From assembly GCF_964340395.1 (NCBI RefSeq), contig NC_135558.1, positions 14,733,500-14,795,499 of the forward strand: 62,000 nucleotides of DNA, read 5' to 3'. Below the pieces are notes generated by a model, which saw only the letters and a list, made by a program, of their open reading frames with translations, was not told the origin of the DNA and did no database searches. This DNA is from Glandiceps talaboti (taxonomy: Eukaryota > Hemichordata > Enteropneusta > Spengelidae). Of this stretch, positions 32,671 to 55,524 are shown in pieces. Every line of letters starts with the position of its first letter. Within the stretch, counting starts at the first letter, position 1. The translations under genes and the position numbers were made by a program.

Positions 32671-34953
32671 TTGCTGTGGCACCGCGATGTTTAGTTCCCT
32701 TCCAGTGGGGGTAAATATATACGTATATATCACATCGCTGGTCGCCTTAAACTTCAAAATAAATGTAATATTGCAAAAAAATAAATAAATATCGCAATAC
32801 ATTCGGCAATGAGAATTCTATACCTGCTACACATAGCATTACAAGTGTGATTACATAGGTGAACCATGTCAAATATTTGACATGGTGACACTTGACATTT
32901 GGTTTAAGCGTTCATTCTAAGCAAATAAGACTTTTGTTGACTATGATAAATCTATATTTATGACGGTCCTTTTCGGTTGTAATTATTGTGTGGCTTGACA
33001 AATCCAAATAAAATTAGAGCCACGGGGATTACGGTACTCATTCCAATTTATCTCAAGACGATTCGAGATGGTAACCTGCGTGGGCATTCATATTTAGTAC
33101 CAAAGGTAGTGGTGCAATGGTTGCTGTGTTACATTCAACCTGTTGCATTCCCTACAACGTGTATAGCCGTAGGTGCGATACGTACCTATACCAGTCGACT
33201 TGGAAATCGTCAATCAGATGCGTGTATGGTCAAAGTATAACTGAGTGTGCTTAAATATCTCTAAAGGCCTGGCAAATGACGGTCTCTGTGAGTCTTTATT
33301 GATAACAGGCCAGTCTTAAGTATTGTTATATGTTGTGATTAAAAGTTGGAACATTAACGCAAGTTAGAGAGACATGCTTAGAACATTTTTTTTACGTTTT
33401 ATCTGCGTTATTTTTTATCAAATATACAATCATGACAAAATTATTAAACTCATAATAAAGATATATTGAGTTTTGTATCGTGCGATTACCTATTTATTAC
33501 TTTCATAGTGTGACTTAGGGGGCCTTGTCACTACGAGTTGCTAGAAGTGTAAAGACGTACCCTTAGGTCACTGAAATTTTCCAGCCGCTGAATGAGAAAC
33601 AAAATATTTTCAAAAAGTTAATTAAGTGAATTTTATTGTTATGTTGTTTGCTTATTTCCCATTGACCCGGTAAATGGGTGTGTTTTGGGGATGTAAACAT
33701 GAATTTTCTTTACCTCTTTCAATATTCTATGAAAGATTGTAATTGACCACCTCATGATCGCTATTAGAGTGGTGCTCCTATGGAGAAGTTTACGATAGCT
33801 TGCAGAAACTAATATTATTCAATTTGCTATCTACTCTTAATAGACCCTTCCCCCATCTCGCACCCACATACTGATTCATCCATTGAACAGCGCCCTCTAC
33901 GACTTAAATTTAACTTCGCTTGTTTATCGTCAGTGTTTCACACATTGTCATCATACGCATGATAAAGTTGATACTATGCGACAGTTCTCCTATTATTAAA
34001 ATCAGTGAAGCGATAGGCAAATGATCCATGGATCGTAATAGCGGAATTTTTTGGGGGAACAAGGTTTTGGGGGTATGGATTTGTTTTTGATATACATGTA
34101 GTTATGTTATGTAGTTACTAAAATAAGTTGTCTGTAGGTCAAATTGTCCTGATGGATGTGACAATAGTTTGTAACTTAATTAAAACGTACCATCAAAAAC
34201 ACACCGACTCGCGTGGACACATACTCATTAAACACAAAGGCACTTTTTAATTTCCAAATTAAGTATCTTACAATTGCAATTATACACATTGAAAGACAAA
34301 CTCAAACACAGCAAATATTTACAAGACATACAATGTACCTATCAATTGCTAAGACAAATTAAAATGAACTGGCATAATTATTGAATTAGGATTTCTTACA
34401 CTTCAAGTTGTTTTGCATATACAACCATCATTTGCCTATTTATCACAAAAAAACACTGAAATTCATCAAGAAATGATATAACACGCAATTTGACACGACC
34501 AGAAAATCTATGGTAACAAAATTTGTCTATGGCATGATAATCGACATTGAGTTCATGTCGGACACTGTATCAGAATTGGCATTTAGGTTTTTTTCGTTAC
34601 TATGGAAACACATTAAACCTGTTAAAACTCCACATGTTTCAGATTATCTTCTCTAGTACAAAGGAACATGAGCGGAAATTAGTGAAAATAATATACTCGC
34701 AATATTCCACCGTATGATTTAATCTATCTGATGGATGTCACCATTTGATCATGATGTGCACTATTGCCGTCATAAGTACGCACACAAACAATGAAGATAT
34801 CACGGTTCACAGGTTGGAGGTGTACTAAACAAGCTCATAAAAAGTGCAGATGCCGTAACATTTCAAGTTGTTTGAAGACAACCATCACAGGCTTACTTTA
34901 GGTATATACTTTTATAAAGTAAATTGGCATCACAGAGTTATTTGGCATTACAA
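32671..34953. other. Intergenic, no gene seen
   Basis: 2.3 kb of unique AT-rich DNA between genes D and C. The 3'UTR exon of gene C should lie somewhere between here and 36686, but I could not find a block resembling those of A and B. Confidence 0.4.
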
Positions 34954-34965
34954 CACACACACACA

Positions 34966-35009
<44 letters not shown>

Positions 35010-35306
35010 CACACACATACATACATACATACATACATACATACATACATACATACATACATGCATACATGCATGCATGCATGCATACATGCATGCATAC
35101 GTACATACATACATACATACATACATGCATACACACACATACATACATACATACATACATACACACACATACACACATACATACATACATACATACATAC
35201 ATACATACATGCATGCATGCATGCATGCATTCATGCATTCATGCATGCATGCATACGTACATACATACATACATACATACATACATACATACATACATAC
35301 ATACAT

Positions 35307-35382
<76 letters not shown>
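34954..35382. repeat. Compound (CA)n/(CGCA)n/(CATA)n/(CATG)n array
   Basis: About 430 bp of mixed tetranucleotide and CA repeats, including several self-complementary GCATGCATGC runs. It ends in about 60 bp of CA. Confidence 0.97.
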
Positions 35383-35384
<2 letters not shown>

Positions 35385-36004
35385 CTGACACTTGCGTTGT
35401 GTTCTGTCCCCTGAACTTATATGTCATAGTAATTGCTTATATACACAGTCCATAAAGTGATTATGGGTTTTTTTTCACAGTCTGTCTGTTATACAAACAG
35501 CGAAAAGAAAAAAAAAAAAAGTGAAAGATACATTGGCTTAATATATAACTATTGATATCATATCTGTATACATGTATTTCATATCCTTTGGATCACAACC
35601 AATACCATCGCATCTGCAAATAAAGGGATATTATGTTTTCAACAAGTTTGGAGAAATGAATCTCACACGACTACCTTGCTTACTGCATGTATCCATAGTC
35701 ATTTTCAACAGACATCGCCAACACTTTTTGTCACAAAGGTATTTTGATAAGCTTGATAGACACATTTCAATGACAACTCTAGACCATAAACTTGGATATC
35801 AGAAGTCGAAAATGTCGTTCAAACTGTCAAACCAGTAGTTAAGGTCATATAGCCAAGTCTCTGAGCTAGAACAACTCTCTAAACATGCTAAATCATTAAA
35901 AACGAGAACACATTTAAAATGCAAGTGACCGTGACATACTGTACTTCAGTGGTATAAATAAGGTCACAATTACTCGTGTATTGTTTTCATTATTTATAAT
36001 GAGT
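35383..36004. other. Intergenic, no gene seen
   Basis: An 88-codon open frame on + at 35572-35838 has a real ATG but no recognisable composition or domain. No other feature is seen. Confidence 0.35.
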
Positions 36005-36353
36005 CGGCATACGGCCCATTTCGTGTTAGTGTTCACTCACCGTGTTTGATACAACCACGCAGAAATCTATAAGATACTCTGCGCATGCTTCACTTTCAGA
36101 TTGCAAAATTATTGAATGAATAGTTTTTAGCGACACTTTGTCTAATAAGCCTCAAATGCAGACTTCAATTGCAAATCGTTGGCGCCCACATGTCTGTGTC
36201 TAGCTGCAGTGTGTTTGAATTGTTGATTCCATTCTGAATAAATGTAGCAAGATAAAGTAATCTGTGGTGCAGTATGACGCCACAGTGTGTAGTTTCTTCG
36301 TAGTTGTATCAAACAGTGCCAGTCAACACTAAGTACCCAACGGGCGGTATTTG
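36005..36353. mobile_element. MITE family 1, copy 3
   Basis: The left end is CGGCATACGGCCCATTTCGT then GTTAGTGTTCAC and GTTTGATACAACCACGCAGA. The right end is the reverse, GTTGTATCAAACAGTGCCAG then CAACACTAAGTACCC. The interior shares TGGCGCCCACATGTCTGTGT with the other copies. Length about 350 bp, no coding capacity. Confidence 0.7.
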
Positions 36354-36690
36354 AAGTGTTGCCATTGTCTATACAAGGTCTGATATCAAAGGTGAAAACA
36401 CATACAAAGAAAGCTGTACAGTTTAGGCGATGCCTGATGAGAATTACTATAAGAGCAACATTGTTTTGATTAATTTCTCGATTTCTACACATAAACCATC
36501 AGTATTCTAAACATGCATTAATTAATTTCCTTCACCTTAAATTGGGGGGTTTGAGAAGTAGCCAGTCATTTATGTAAAGGATCAGACTTCTAGTGGTCTG
36601 GGTGTAAGGTGACATGACAGAGGAACTCCTCGTCGACTTTTGTACTTTATGCCCTAATTACTACTAAAACATATATTCCAACTTACCTGT

Positions 36691-40809
<4,119 letters not shown>

Positions 40810-42603
40810 TTTTGCAGCCTTTTCTTTCAACTTAAAACCTCTCTCACACGGCTGATGTCGTTACAGCGAAGGCTGGCGTTTATTTGAATTTTGTTTACAG
40901 CAACGTTACGTGTTACCCTAGCACCTATAAGCAGAAATCCGATATTCGTTTCTGTGGAACACATTAAGAAGCTACTATATGTACTTCTTGTTTCCATCGA
41001 TTCGAAAGAAAAGTGGAGATGATTGGTTCAGATTTGCATCCAATTTTCAAACCGCCCAATCAAATGAATGGTAGGTCAGACCGTAAGTAATAATTATTCA
41101 GTTGTTGTTTTTGCGAAAAAGTATACTTGTGTTTTTCACTGGCATGTGTTCCTTGTTGTATAGCAACGACCTGTTGTTCCTAAAATATGATACAGCCTAC
41201 GATAATATTTTTCTCTCTGTTAACCACTCCTACTTAACCACTGGGCTGTAACCTCAAGTCAGTTTTTCTGTGTACACGCTTGCGATGTCACTTATAATCC
41301 GTTCTAATTTTTTTATGTATAGCTTGATTTTTATACATCTTCACGATCGTTTTTCAAGGTCAAGAAACGTCACCTGTATTATAATTGGTGACAGAAACGT
41401 GTGATTTTTTTCTGAAAAGTGAAAAATGTCAACTGTAACAGTTGATACTGATGGAAGTTTCTGTCATAGCTGAATGAGTTCGCACTCAAGCGTTTGACTG
41501 CGTCACATTGTGGCATGGGCCACAATTCGAACACACAGAGTTTTATATTTCTGTTGGTTGGCCAGACCACATTAGTTTAGCGGTCAGAGGCTTTACTGTA
41601 GATACTCCAGGTCAGTGCTACGTTACATTGCTTGCTCAAACACCATGTGTACACGTGGATCTTTCCATATTTCTCATATAAACATGTACAATCACGTGCA
41701 CGTCGGAGATGCCGAAAAATTGTTTATTCGTCTACGCGAACGGAACTGAAAGCGCAAATCAATCAAGAAGTGATATACGAAAACGATGTAAAAGAATGGG
41801 GAAGGGAGTCTTCACATTATTGAAAGTCTCGGAGTAAGGGTTATTTCAAATTCCACAGTCTTTTGTAAACGTAGTTAGTGCTTGATGTTCTAAAGAAGAA
41901 GAAAAAAAAGTCCAAAGAGGAACGAAGTATGTCTGAACAAAGAGGGTGTAGTGTAGAAGTTTAGAACCATGACAATGTCCTACACCTAGTGTATGAGTAA
42001 ATCTTATACTGTACATTGTGAACTCAGCGGTGGCACTTGAGGTCATGTAGCAAATACATGCGCGGGACGTTTTCTTGGTCAGTAACAGCTTTTTCAAATT
42101 ATGCGCAGTTTTTGTTGGAACACAGCCATGATCGATTTTAACTCCATTGTATTTCTGTATGTCATGGGGGGACCTTAAAAGTTAATTTATTAATTAATTC
42201 ATTGCACGACTTTTCTAGAATCATAGAGTTGAAAATTGATTTAGAAGAGTCTGTTCATTATCTGTTGTATATATACTATAAGGCAATGAAGCGAACAGAG
42301 TTAATAGTTCTACACCTTAATTAATTACCCTGACAAAACTTTGTTCGCGTTCCCCCTTTATCGGGCAGAATGGAACATCAAAGAGAAGTTGACATTCTAT
42401 TCCATGACGCATGCCGCATGGCGGTGACTCAAGAATTCTGGTTGTTGGGGGAAGGTTGCAAAATCATGACGTTGAACCAAAACGTGTTTTAATTGAATTC
42501 AAATATGGTTTGTGATATGATTGTGTTTAGTCATTCCTACGATGCAGCTCAGAAGTGGCACAGATTTTTTCTTTCTCTTTCTGATCAATGTTTTTTTTTT
42601 CCC
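40810..42603. other. Upstream of gene C and intergenic, no gene seen
   Basis: Genes C (leftward) and TTLL (rightward) are divergent, so this stretch includes the gene C promoter. No TATA box is obvious. No coding exon is recognised. Confidence 0.4.
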
Positions 42604-42806
42604 CGATATTTGCGTTTAACGACGCATTGGGGTCTCTAAAATAATGTTCAATTCTTTAATTTCAGTTCCATCATTTCTAATAACCGCACAGAGGAAGTAG
42701 ACAAACAGGCACATTGAAACTGTTTGACATTAAGCGATATTTGCGTTTAACGACGTATCGGGGTCTCTAAATTAATGTTCAATTCTTTAATTTCATTTCC
42801 ATCATT
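42604..42806. repeat. 72-bp direct repeat pair
   Basis: Copies at 42604-42675 and 42735-42806 begin CGATATTTGCGTTTAACGAC and end TTCCATCATT, with about four differences and a 59-bp unique spacer. Confidence 0.85.
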
Positions 42807-43213
42807 AGTTTTATTTGATCAGTTTCAGTGTGTTTGTACGTTCGTTGGCTATCCTACGCGAAAACTCGGGTTATTGTAAAACAAAATAATAATAGCTTTG
42901 GTCTTTAGATTGTCACGTACGAGAAGAAATGACATGACTTCTAGCGGTTCAGATATTCATACGAAGAATGTCATTCAGAAAATGTATGATGTGTTACTTT
43001 ATAGCTTGTCGTCACGGTCTGATAAATATGGCCGTCGACTATCACATTACCGTGCTGCCAACTCAGTGTTGCGTTCGTAGGATCGCATGCAGTTCGAGAG
43101 ACTATTGATGGTATTATACTGACGTCGACAAGCTTTGTACGAATCGTACATGGTCTAAGACCCACTTTCCAAACCTTGCAGCAGGTTGTGCTTTGATTTT
43201 GGGTTGGGTACTA
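42807..43213. other. Intergenic, no gene seen
   Basis: A 60-codon open frame at 42898-43080 shows no recognisable features. Confidence 0.35.
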
Positions 43214-43218
43214 GTATG

Positions 43219-43249
<31 letters not shown>

Positions 43250-43262
43250 TTATGTATGTATG

Positions 43263-43294
<32 letters not shown>

Positions 43295-43620
43295 TGTATC
43301 CATGTATGTATGCATGTACTGTATGTATGTATGTATGTATGTATGTATGTATGTATGTATGTATGTATGTATGTATGTGTGTGTATGTATGTATGTATGT
43401 ATGTATGTATGTATGTATGTATGTATAGCATTCATATGTGTCCAGGTGTGTACTTAACATGTCTGAAGCTCGCCGATATTCCCTTGAAAAGAATGTTTAT
43501 TCGAAACGTGGGATTTTACATCTATTTATAAGGACTGACTTACAAGTTCCATATGCATTTGTATGTATGTATGTATGTATGTATGTATGTATGTATGTAT
43601 GTATGTATGTATGTATGTAT
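43214..43620. repeat. Two (TATG)n arrays
   Basis: TATG tetranucleotides at 43214-43427 with a few variants, and a second pure array at 43559-43620. Confidence 0.97.
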
Positions 43621-43923
43621 AAATTAAATTCATTTTATATGCAAAGTGTGTCCAATGTAATGCCAGCAACGTATACCCGTATGTTTAATTTCATTTATTA
43701 AAGTGATATTCGCCATGTATACCATATAACCAGGCCGTGACAATATCGACTAGTATCGCGAAGATAGCATCCCCACCATGTCATGTTTTTTTTCTTATTT
43801 GTGTTTTTCGTAAATTAATAGAATGAAAAGGTGCGAAATTCGACACACAAATCAAAACATTTGATTGGTGTTTAGTAATTACAGAGATGTTTTTTTTCGA
43901 CCATCAATTCATGTGTTGGTTAG

Positions 43924-44001
43924 ACTGTAAGATACGTCGTTTCGTTCCTCCTTCGCCGCGCGGCCCAAAAGAGATCGACCGATGTGCGAGGGTGCCCCGT
44001 C
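43924..44001. repeat. Dispersed ~77-bp repeat, copy 2
   Basis: Diverged reverse-complement relative of 36946-37022: GACTGTAAGATACGTCGTTT at one end, GGCCCAAAAG in the middle, and CGATGTGCGAGGGTGCCCC at the other. Confidence 0.5.
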
Positions 44002-44295
44002 ACAGCGTAATACAGTACTACGGGTTCGGCTGATTTTAGCCTTAGTCATAGACAGATATACAAACAGTGCTTGGTGGTATGTGTCGGCGATGTGTATGTG
44101 TGAGCAACTATCAATGAAACGTTTCCAACGCTGACTCATGACGGAACCGGACAACTTTAAAATCATATCAGAAATGAAAAAGATAGCGTTGGAGTCGGAC
44201 CTATTGTTTACTCTGCCGACTCTAACTTGTTCATGTCGCCTGTGATATTACGTATAGAGGCTGTTATGATCCATTCCCCTCTAAAGGCTACCAAA

Positions 44296-44297
44296 AG

Positions 44298-44344
<47 letters not shown>

Positions 44345-44345
44345 A
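44296..44345. repeat. (GTT)n microsatellite
   Basis: About sixteen GTT units followed by TTTG tetranucleotides to about 44380. Confidence 0.97.
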
Positions 44346-44380
44346 TAGTTATAGTTTGTTTGTTTGTCTGTTTGTTTGTT

Positions 44381-45391
<1,011 letters not shown>

Positions 45392-45826
45392 ATACGCCTA
45401 AAAAATAACAAAACTAATTTGCTCCAGGGGGGTAAAACTAATCTAAAGAATATAGAATACGTGTCCCTCGGGCTAGTCTTTGTACAATACACTAGCAAGT
45501 ACCTTGGTGGTACAAACACTGGCTATAGGCCGTGTACCTAGCAACATAAATTGCGAGTGGCTGTAAACACATTTGACCCCTGACCGACAGGTGTCACCGT
45601 TTATGTCATGGTGGCCATAAGCCTGCCTATTTCTATACGTCTTCAACCAATACTGTTCATCGCTTACGCAAGACCATGAGATGACTAACAACAAAACAGT
45701 CGTTCACAAGAGAGCATTATAACTCTACAATCACACTGACGTGAGGTATTTGTTGATTATTCAAAGTAGTCATTACTGCGCGGACACTCACGACGATCAT
45801 TCGTAGGCTACATTTTCGGCAACTCC

Positions 45827-45834
45827 ACTTCCGG
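45827..45834 (+). promoter_or_regulatory. ETS-type site upstream of the TTLL gene
   Basis: ACTTCCGG lies 39 bp before the ATG at 45873 and no TATA box is near. That fits a TATA-less housekeeping or ciliary promoter. The site is predicted by motif only. Confidence 0.3.
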
Positions 45835-45872
45835 GTTGGTTGGTGCATCTAGTTTAATATTACAGCGAAAAT

Positions 45873-51017
<5,145 letters not shown>

Positions 51018-51119
51018 ACACAAGTCAATCTCACATTAAGAATGCGTCACTCTGTTAGCAAATATCAAATATCAAGACAATCTTTATATCAAAATCTAGC
51101 ATTTCGAGCACTTATTAAA
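51018..51119 (+). other. Start of the TTLL 3'UTR
   Basis: No canonical AATAAA follows closely. The nearest poly(A)-like hexamer is ATTAAA at about 51115. Confidence 0.3.
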
Positions 51120-51480
51120 AGGGAACCTCACTCCAGGACATAAACTTAAGGTGTTTCCATAAACTCTGGTTCTTAAGAGTTATTTCATGAGCTCACATCA
51201 CAAATGCCATCTTTTGCCAAGAAACACCAATTTGATACTTCTTTTCACCTCCATTTTTTTAGTGGAACACCGTACTCCACTCCTAAGAGCTTATTTCCTG
51301 CAGTTAAATAGTCATGAATATTCAATGGATAGCTATTAAATATTCATGTATGCTAAGATTCACGAGGCATGGTGTTCGATTGAAAAAACAACAGCAATAG
51401 TTTCAATTTGATGTTTCTTGGCAACCGATCGCGAGCGAAAAATAAGTGATATTAAATCATGAAATGACTCTCCAGAAGCC
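51120..51480. repeat. Dispersed repeat shared with 59430-59670, copy 1
   Basis: Contains CACTCCAGGACATAAACTTA and GGTTCTTAAGAGTTATTTCA and ends near GAATATTCATG motifs. The same landmarks occur in order downstream of the sulfotransferase gene. Borders are approximate. Confidence 0.5.
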
Positions 51481-53331
51481 TAAGTGTTCGGCTCTTATTT
51501 CCTGAAGTGGCATTATATTAATCCGGATCCCTGTTTTCCTGATCCTGTGGACAACTTAAACTTGGATTGTCTTTCTAGAATCATACACCTTTGGTGTAGT
51601 ATTCGTCTATATCCACAAATACCATTGTCTTCTTCCATTATACCTCCGTGGTATATGTTATCAGGTAATGAACGGATTTTGTCGAGATACGAGATTTACG
51701 CCCTCAACGTTCGTAGTGTAATTTCTTCGCAGGAACTCCACAAATTGATGGATGGCTCAACTCATTCATTTACAGATAAGAATTGAAGTATTGTATTTTC
51801 AGTAATATTTATACCACAACATAATCATCGATAGTCTATCAAGAAATTTACTTACATATTTACATATTTGAAGATTTTTACACTAAAAAATGCAACTGAA
51901 TTTATATAACAATGGTACCAATAGTGGAGGAGTTTAGTCAGTTAAAAGGGCAAAACTTGGTCACGTGACGGATGTGTGACATACGTACGCCGAGTCACAT
52001 GATACTTGCAATAGAAAGTGTGCGGTAATTTCTTTTCGCTGAAATGGCTGGATAGACAAAACGAGAAGCGATTTGTACACACACAATATATTAATTGGAA
52101 GAACGCACATCAAATTATATTACCATTGTTATGGATAATGTATTTACCAAATTATATGGAATTTCAAGTGTGCAATCTTAAGATATAGCCGAAGTACTGA
52201 AGATCATTAATTATACAAATTGCTCATTAAATTTCGAATCTACATTGGTAAGATTTATTGGACACGTGCGCTCTGTTAACATCAATGTATACGTATTTTC
52301 ACAAATATATGAAATTCAAAGCACATATAGCCTAATTACAGAAAATCTTATTTATGCAAATACCTCATTAATATACATATGATAATTATGAAAACCTATT
52401 CAGTCCTAGTTATCACCGTAAAGGATTAGTGTTCCAAATTCCGTTTGAAGTGAACCAGCCGTTTTTGAGAAAACACAAACAGCCCTAACTAAAACATAAC
52501 ATTTCCTTACGGAAGGTAAAAACAAAAATTGAAATTCTTCACATCATTAATAAAGTTTTCGTTCATGATAAAGTGAAAGACTGCCTGTCTGTTTGTCTAA
52601 CTGTCTGTTTGTATTTCTGTCTGTTTGCCTGCCTATAAGTCTGTCTCGTTGCCTGCCTGGTGTCTGTCTGTATGTATGTTTGTCTATCTGCCTGTTCGCC
52701 TTCGTGTCTAGTCTGCTTGTCGATGTTAGATTATTAAAACAGTTCGACTAGCATGTGACGATTTTCTGTGAGGAAGTCGATAACAGGACATTATAATTAA
52801 AAAAACTGTCACTGAAATTATATTATTTGAAACACGCACCGTACCATTTGTATTCCATTTGCGCATTTCTACATGTTGAAGCGTGATATCCTACTCCTTA
52901 AAATAACAACAATGCCAGTAACAGTCCGCATAATTATGCATATATTAGCCTGAATGCTGTTATTGCCTATGGATCCCACATATAACATATACCAGTATTT
53001 AGACTAGATCCATCTATTTATGGTGAAAATGTTCCACGTCATCTGCAGGTTATTCACATAGCGTTGTATTCGAAAGCATACGTTTGGCCATGGAGGTACG
53101 TACAGTCATGGCTTTCGACAGAGTTTTCCACCTATTCCGAATAATTGACTATTATAGATTGGAAATATTCGCGAGAACAAGTGGTTTTCTATGAAATGAG
53201 ACTTTGTTGTTACTTGTGTACATAACGATACAGCGGCAACATCAGCAACAACACTCAAGTGTCATCTACAATATGTTTAACGATTGAAACAGTTTACCAT
53301 AATTAAGCCTGAAGTGGTACTTTGGAAAAAT
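51481..53331. other. Intergenic and upstream of the TRIM-NHL gene
   Basis: A 100-codon open frame at 51484-51786 lacks an ATG start and recognisable motifs. Degenerate CTGT repeats lie at about 52580-52700. ATGGAG|GTACGT at about 53090-53100 could be the donor of a non-coding first exon of the TRIM gene. Confidence 0.35.
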
Positions 53332-55524
53332 ATGGACGCCCCTGTTGAGGCAAAGAAAACGGAGGAAAACACAGAGAGCAATTTCGAATGTGGAATCTGT
53401 GCAGAGGTATATAAAGATGCGAAAATCCTACCGTGTAAGCACAAGTTCTGCGGGCCATGTCTTAGTAAATTGGCTGACGAATCTGGTTCTGTAACCTGTC
53501 CAGTATGCCGTAGATCACATCATTTTGGAGCGAGCGGTGGTGCATCGAGAGTCACAACTAAATCGTTCATTAAGGAATGGATGCATTATTTCAGAAAGCC
53601 GGACAAGAAATTATCAACAACATGTGAAGGATGCGAAGAGGGTGAATGTCTGAAGCATTGTGTAGATTGTGGCTTTGATATGTGTAGAAGGTGTGCCATT
53701 TCACACTCCAGATTCCCAACCAGCAGACTGCATGTTCTTGTGACCCTTAAGGAGCATCGTGACTCAGGCAATCCACACCCGGTGCAACCACCATTGTGGT
53801 GTAACAGCCACCCGGCCAATCATGTGGAATTTTTCTGTGACACATGTGGTGTGGTTATATGCATCAAATGTACAGTCCTAGACCATCCTAGACCAGAACA
53901 TAGCTATCGATACCTGAAAGATGCTGCTATAGAATTCTCCAATGAGTTGAAGGAGATGGTCAGTCATTTGAATACCAAAGCTACTGAAATCCGTGAAAGT
54001 CAGATGTCAATCAAAGAAGCTTTAGAGTCACTCCAGAGGTGTTACAAGGGAGAGAAGAAGAAGATGAACAATCATATTCACAAACTAAGTCATGAAGTTT
54101 CATGTTCGATACAACAGAAAGGGTATACATTGCTCGAAGAACTTAAAGATGAGTGTGATAAGCATAAGGTAAACTTGACAGCACGGCTCAAAGAGCTGGA
54201 GGGTGCAGAAAGAGATTTATACAATGCAAAAGAGTGTGCCGAAAAACTAATGCATCATGGGAATTCTGGGCAGATGATGGTTGCAAAAAGTGGGATCACA
54301 ACACATATAGAATCAGTGTTGCAAGCACAAACCGTAGTTGACCAAGCAGAAAGAAACTTCTTTGAATTCCAGCCATGTAGTAATTGCTCTGATATCAATA
54401 ACATAGGGAAGATACACATTGCTGTTCAAACTGATGCCTCTGAGTGTACCAATATTCCACAAGTAGATGTTTCTTCTTCTGGTGCTGGCGAAAAAGCTAC
54501 TTTACCAGATGAGGGCACGCCCGTTGATACCGTTCAGACGAAACATGATGACAGTGTCCGTGGTGCTGAATTGAGCCAAAATTCAGATGGCACGTGGATG
54601 TTGAAAGTGTATGGGTGGATGACGGAAAATAACGAGTTTTTAACCCCTGTGAAAGCCATAGAAGAGCCATCAGTTGATATAAAACTTATTCAACCGAATA
54701 CCATGATTCACAGATTCGGCCAAAAAGGAGATGGCTTGGATGAGCTGTGCAATCCTTGGGGACTGATTACAACCAGGGATGGGCACTTATTGATGTGTGA
54801 CCATGGCAACAGTCGTTTGCAGTCCTTCACCAAACAGGGCCAACACAGGTGCGCTGTAACATTTAGCGATATTTCCACGACTATTAAACCTGTGTTCTCG
54901 GCACGGGCATCGGACGATACCATATTTACAACAGACCATGGATCTAACCAGGTAGTTGTTCACACTGAAAATGGCAAGGTCGTCAGATGCTTTGGGAAAG
55001 GCACTCTAAAGTGTCCATTTGGCATTGTAATTAGTCCTGTGAATGGAAAGGTGTATGTTGCAGACCACAGCAATCATTGCATACACATTTTCCACCAAAA
55101 CGGCGATGCCTTAGATTCGTTTGGTTGTGAAGGCAACGCCAAAGGTCAACTCCAAAATCCTGTTGGCGTTGCCATTGATAGTGATGGCAAAGTATTTGTA
55201 TCCGATTCAAATAACCATCGCATTCAAGTGTATGATGCTGAGGGTAAGTTTTTGTATTCGTTTGGGTGTCAAGGAACTCGTAATGGACAAATGAATTGCC
55301 CAGCAGGAATTGATCTTGATCAATCAGGAAATGTGTACGTGTGTGATCGCTACAACAACAGGGTGCTGAAGTTTGACTCAAAAGGTACATTCATCAGTCG
55401 CATTGGAAGCCAAGACGGTATGACGAATCGCCCAGTCAGTGTATGTGTGACTGTCAACAAGCCATTTGCTGATGTTATTGTGGTCAATAATGAGGATTGC
55501 AGTGTCCAGGTATTTGCACAGTGA
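53332..55524 (+). CDS. Intronless TRIM-NHL protein (RING, two B-boxes, coiled coil, NHL repeats)
   Basis: 730 residues from the first ATG; the frame is open for 16 codons upstream to a TAA, but with no earlier ATG. The RING finger (C3HC4) has Cys20, Cys23, Cys35, His37, Cys40, Cys43, Cys56 and Cys59. A B-box 1-like zinc finger spans about 97-140 (CEGCEEGECLKHC), and B-box 2 about 156-197 (CNSHPANHVEFFCDTC). A coiled coil runs over about 205-335. An acidic/Ser linker follows, then NHL repeats from about 457 to the end (NPWGLITT, FGIVISPVNGKVYVADH, NPVGVAIDSDGKVFVSDSNN, CPAGIDLDQSGNVYVCDRYN), forming a six-blade propeller. There is no filamin domain between coiled coil and NHL, unlike TRIM2/3/71. 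It is expected to be a cytoplasmic E3 ubiquitin ligase whose NHL propeller binds RNA or protein targets. The lack of introns suggests a retrocopy, as is common in expanded invertebrate TRIM-NHL families. Confidence 0.95.
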   Translation: MDAPVEAKKTEENTESNFECGICAEVYKDAKILPCKHKFCGPCLSKLADESGSVTCPVCRRSHHFGASGGASRVTTKSFIKEWMHYFRKPDKKLSTTCEGCEEGECLKHCVDCGFDMCRRCAISHSRFPTSRLHVLVTLKEHRDSGNPHPVQPPLWCNSHPANHVEFFCDTCGVVICIKCTVLDHPRPEHSYRYLKDAAIEFSNELKEMVSHLNTKATEIRESQMSIKEALESLQRCYKGEKKKMNNHIHKLSHEVSCSIQQKGYTLLEELKDECDKHKVNLTARLKELEGAERDLYNAKECAEKLMHHGNSGQMMVAKSGITTHIESVLQAQTVVDQAERNFFEFQPCSNCSDINNIGKIHIAVQTDASECTNIPQVDVSSSGAGEKATLPDEGTPVDTVQTKHDDSVRGAELSQNSDGTWMLKVYGWMTENNEFLTPVKAIEEPSVDIKLIQPNTMIHRFGQKGDGLDELCNPWGLITTRDGHLLMCDHGNSRLQSFTKQGQHRCAVTFSDISTTIKPVFSARASDDTIFTTDHGSNQVVVHTENGKVVRCFGKGTLKCPFGIVISPVNGKVYVADHSNHCIHIFHQNGDALDSFGCEGNAKGQLQNPVGVAIDSDGKVFVSDSNNHRIQVYDAEGKFLYSFGCQGTRNGQMNCPAGIDLDQSGNVYVCDRYNNRVLKFDSKGTFISRIGSQDGMTNRPVSVCVTVNKPFADVIVVNNEDCSVQVFAQ

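Noticed and set aside
35572-35838. 88-codon ATG-started open frame
   Set aside because: Composition typical of chance AT-rich frames, no signal peptide or motif, no neighbouring exon.
51484-51786. 100-codon open frame downstream of TTLL
   Set aside because: Starts without ATG, no recognisable domain, no splice sites that would join it to TTLL.
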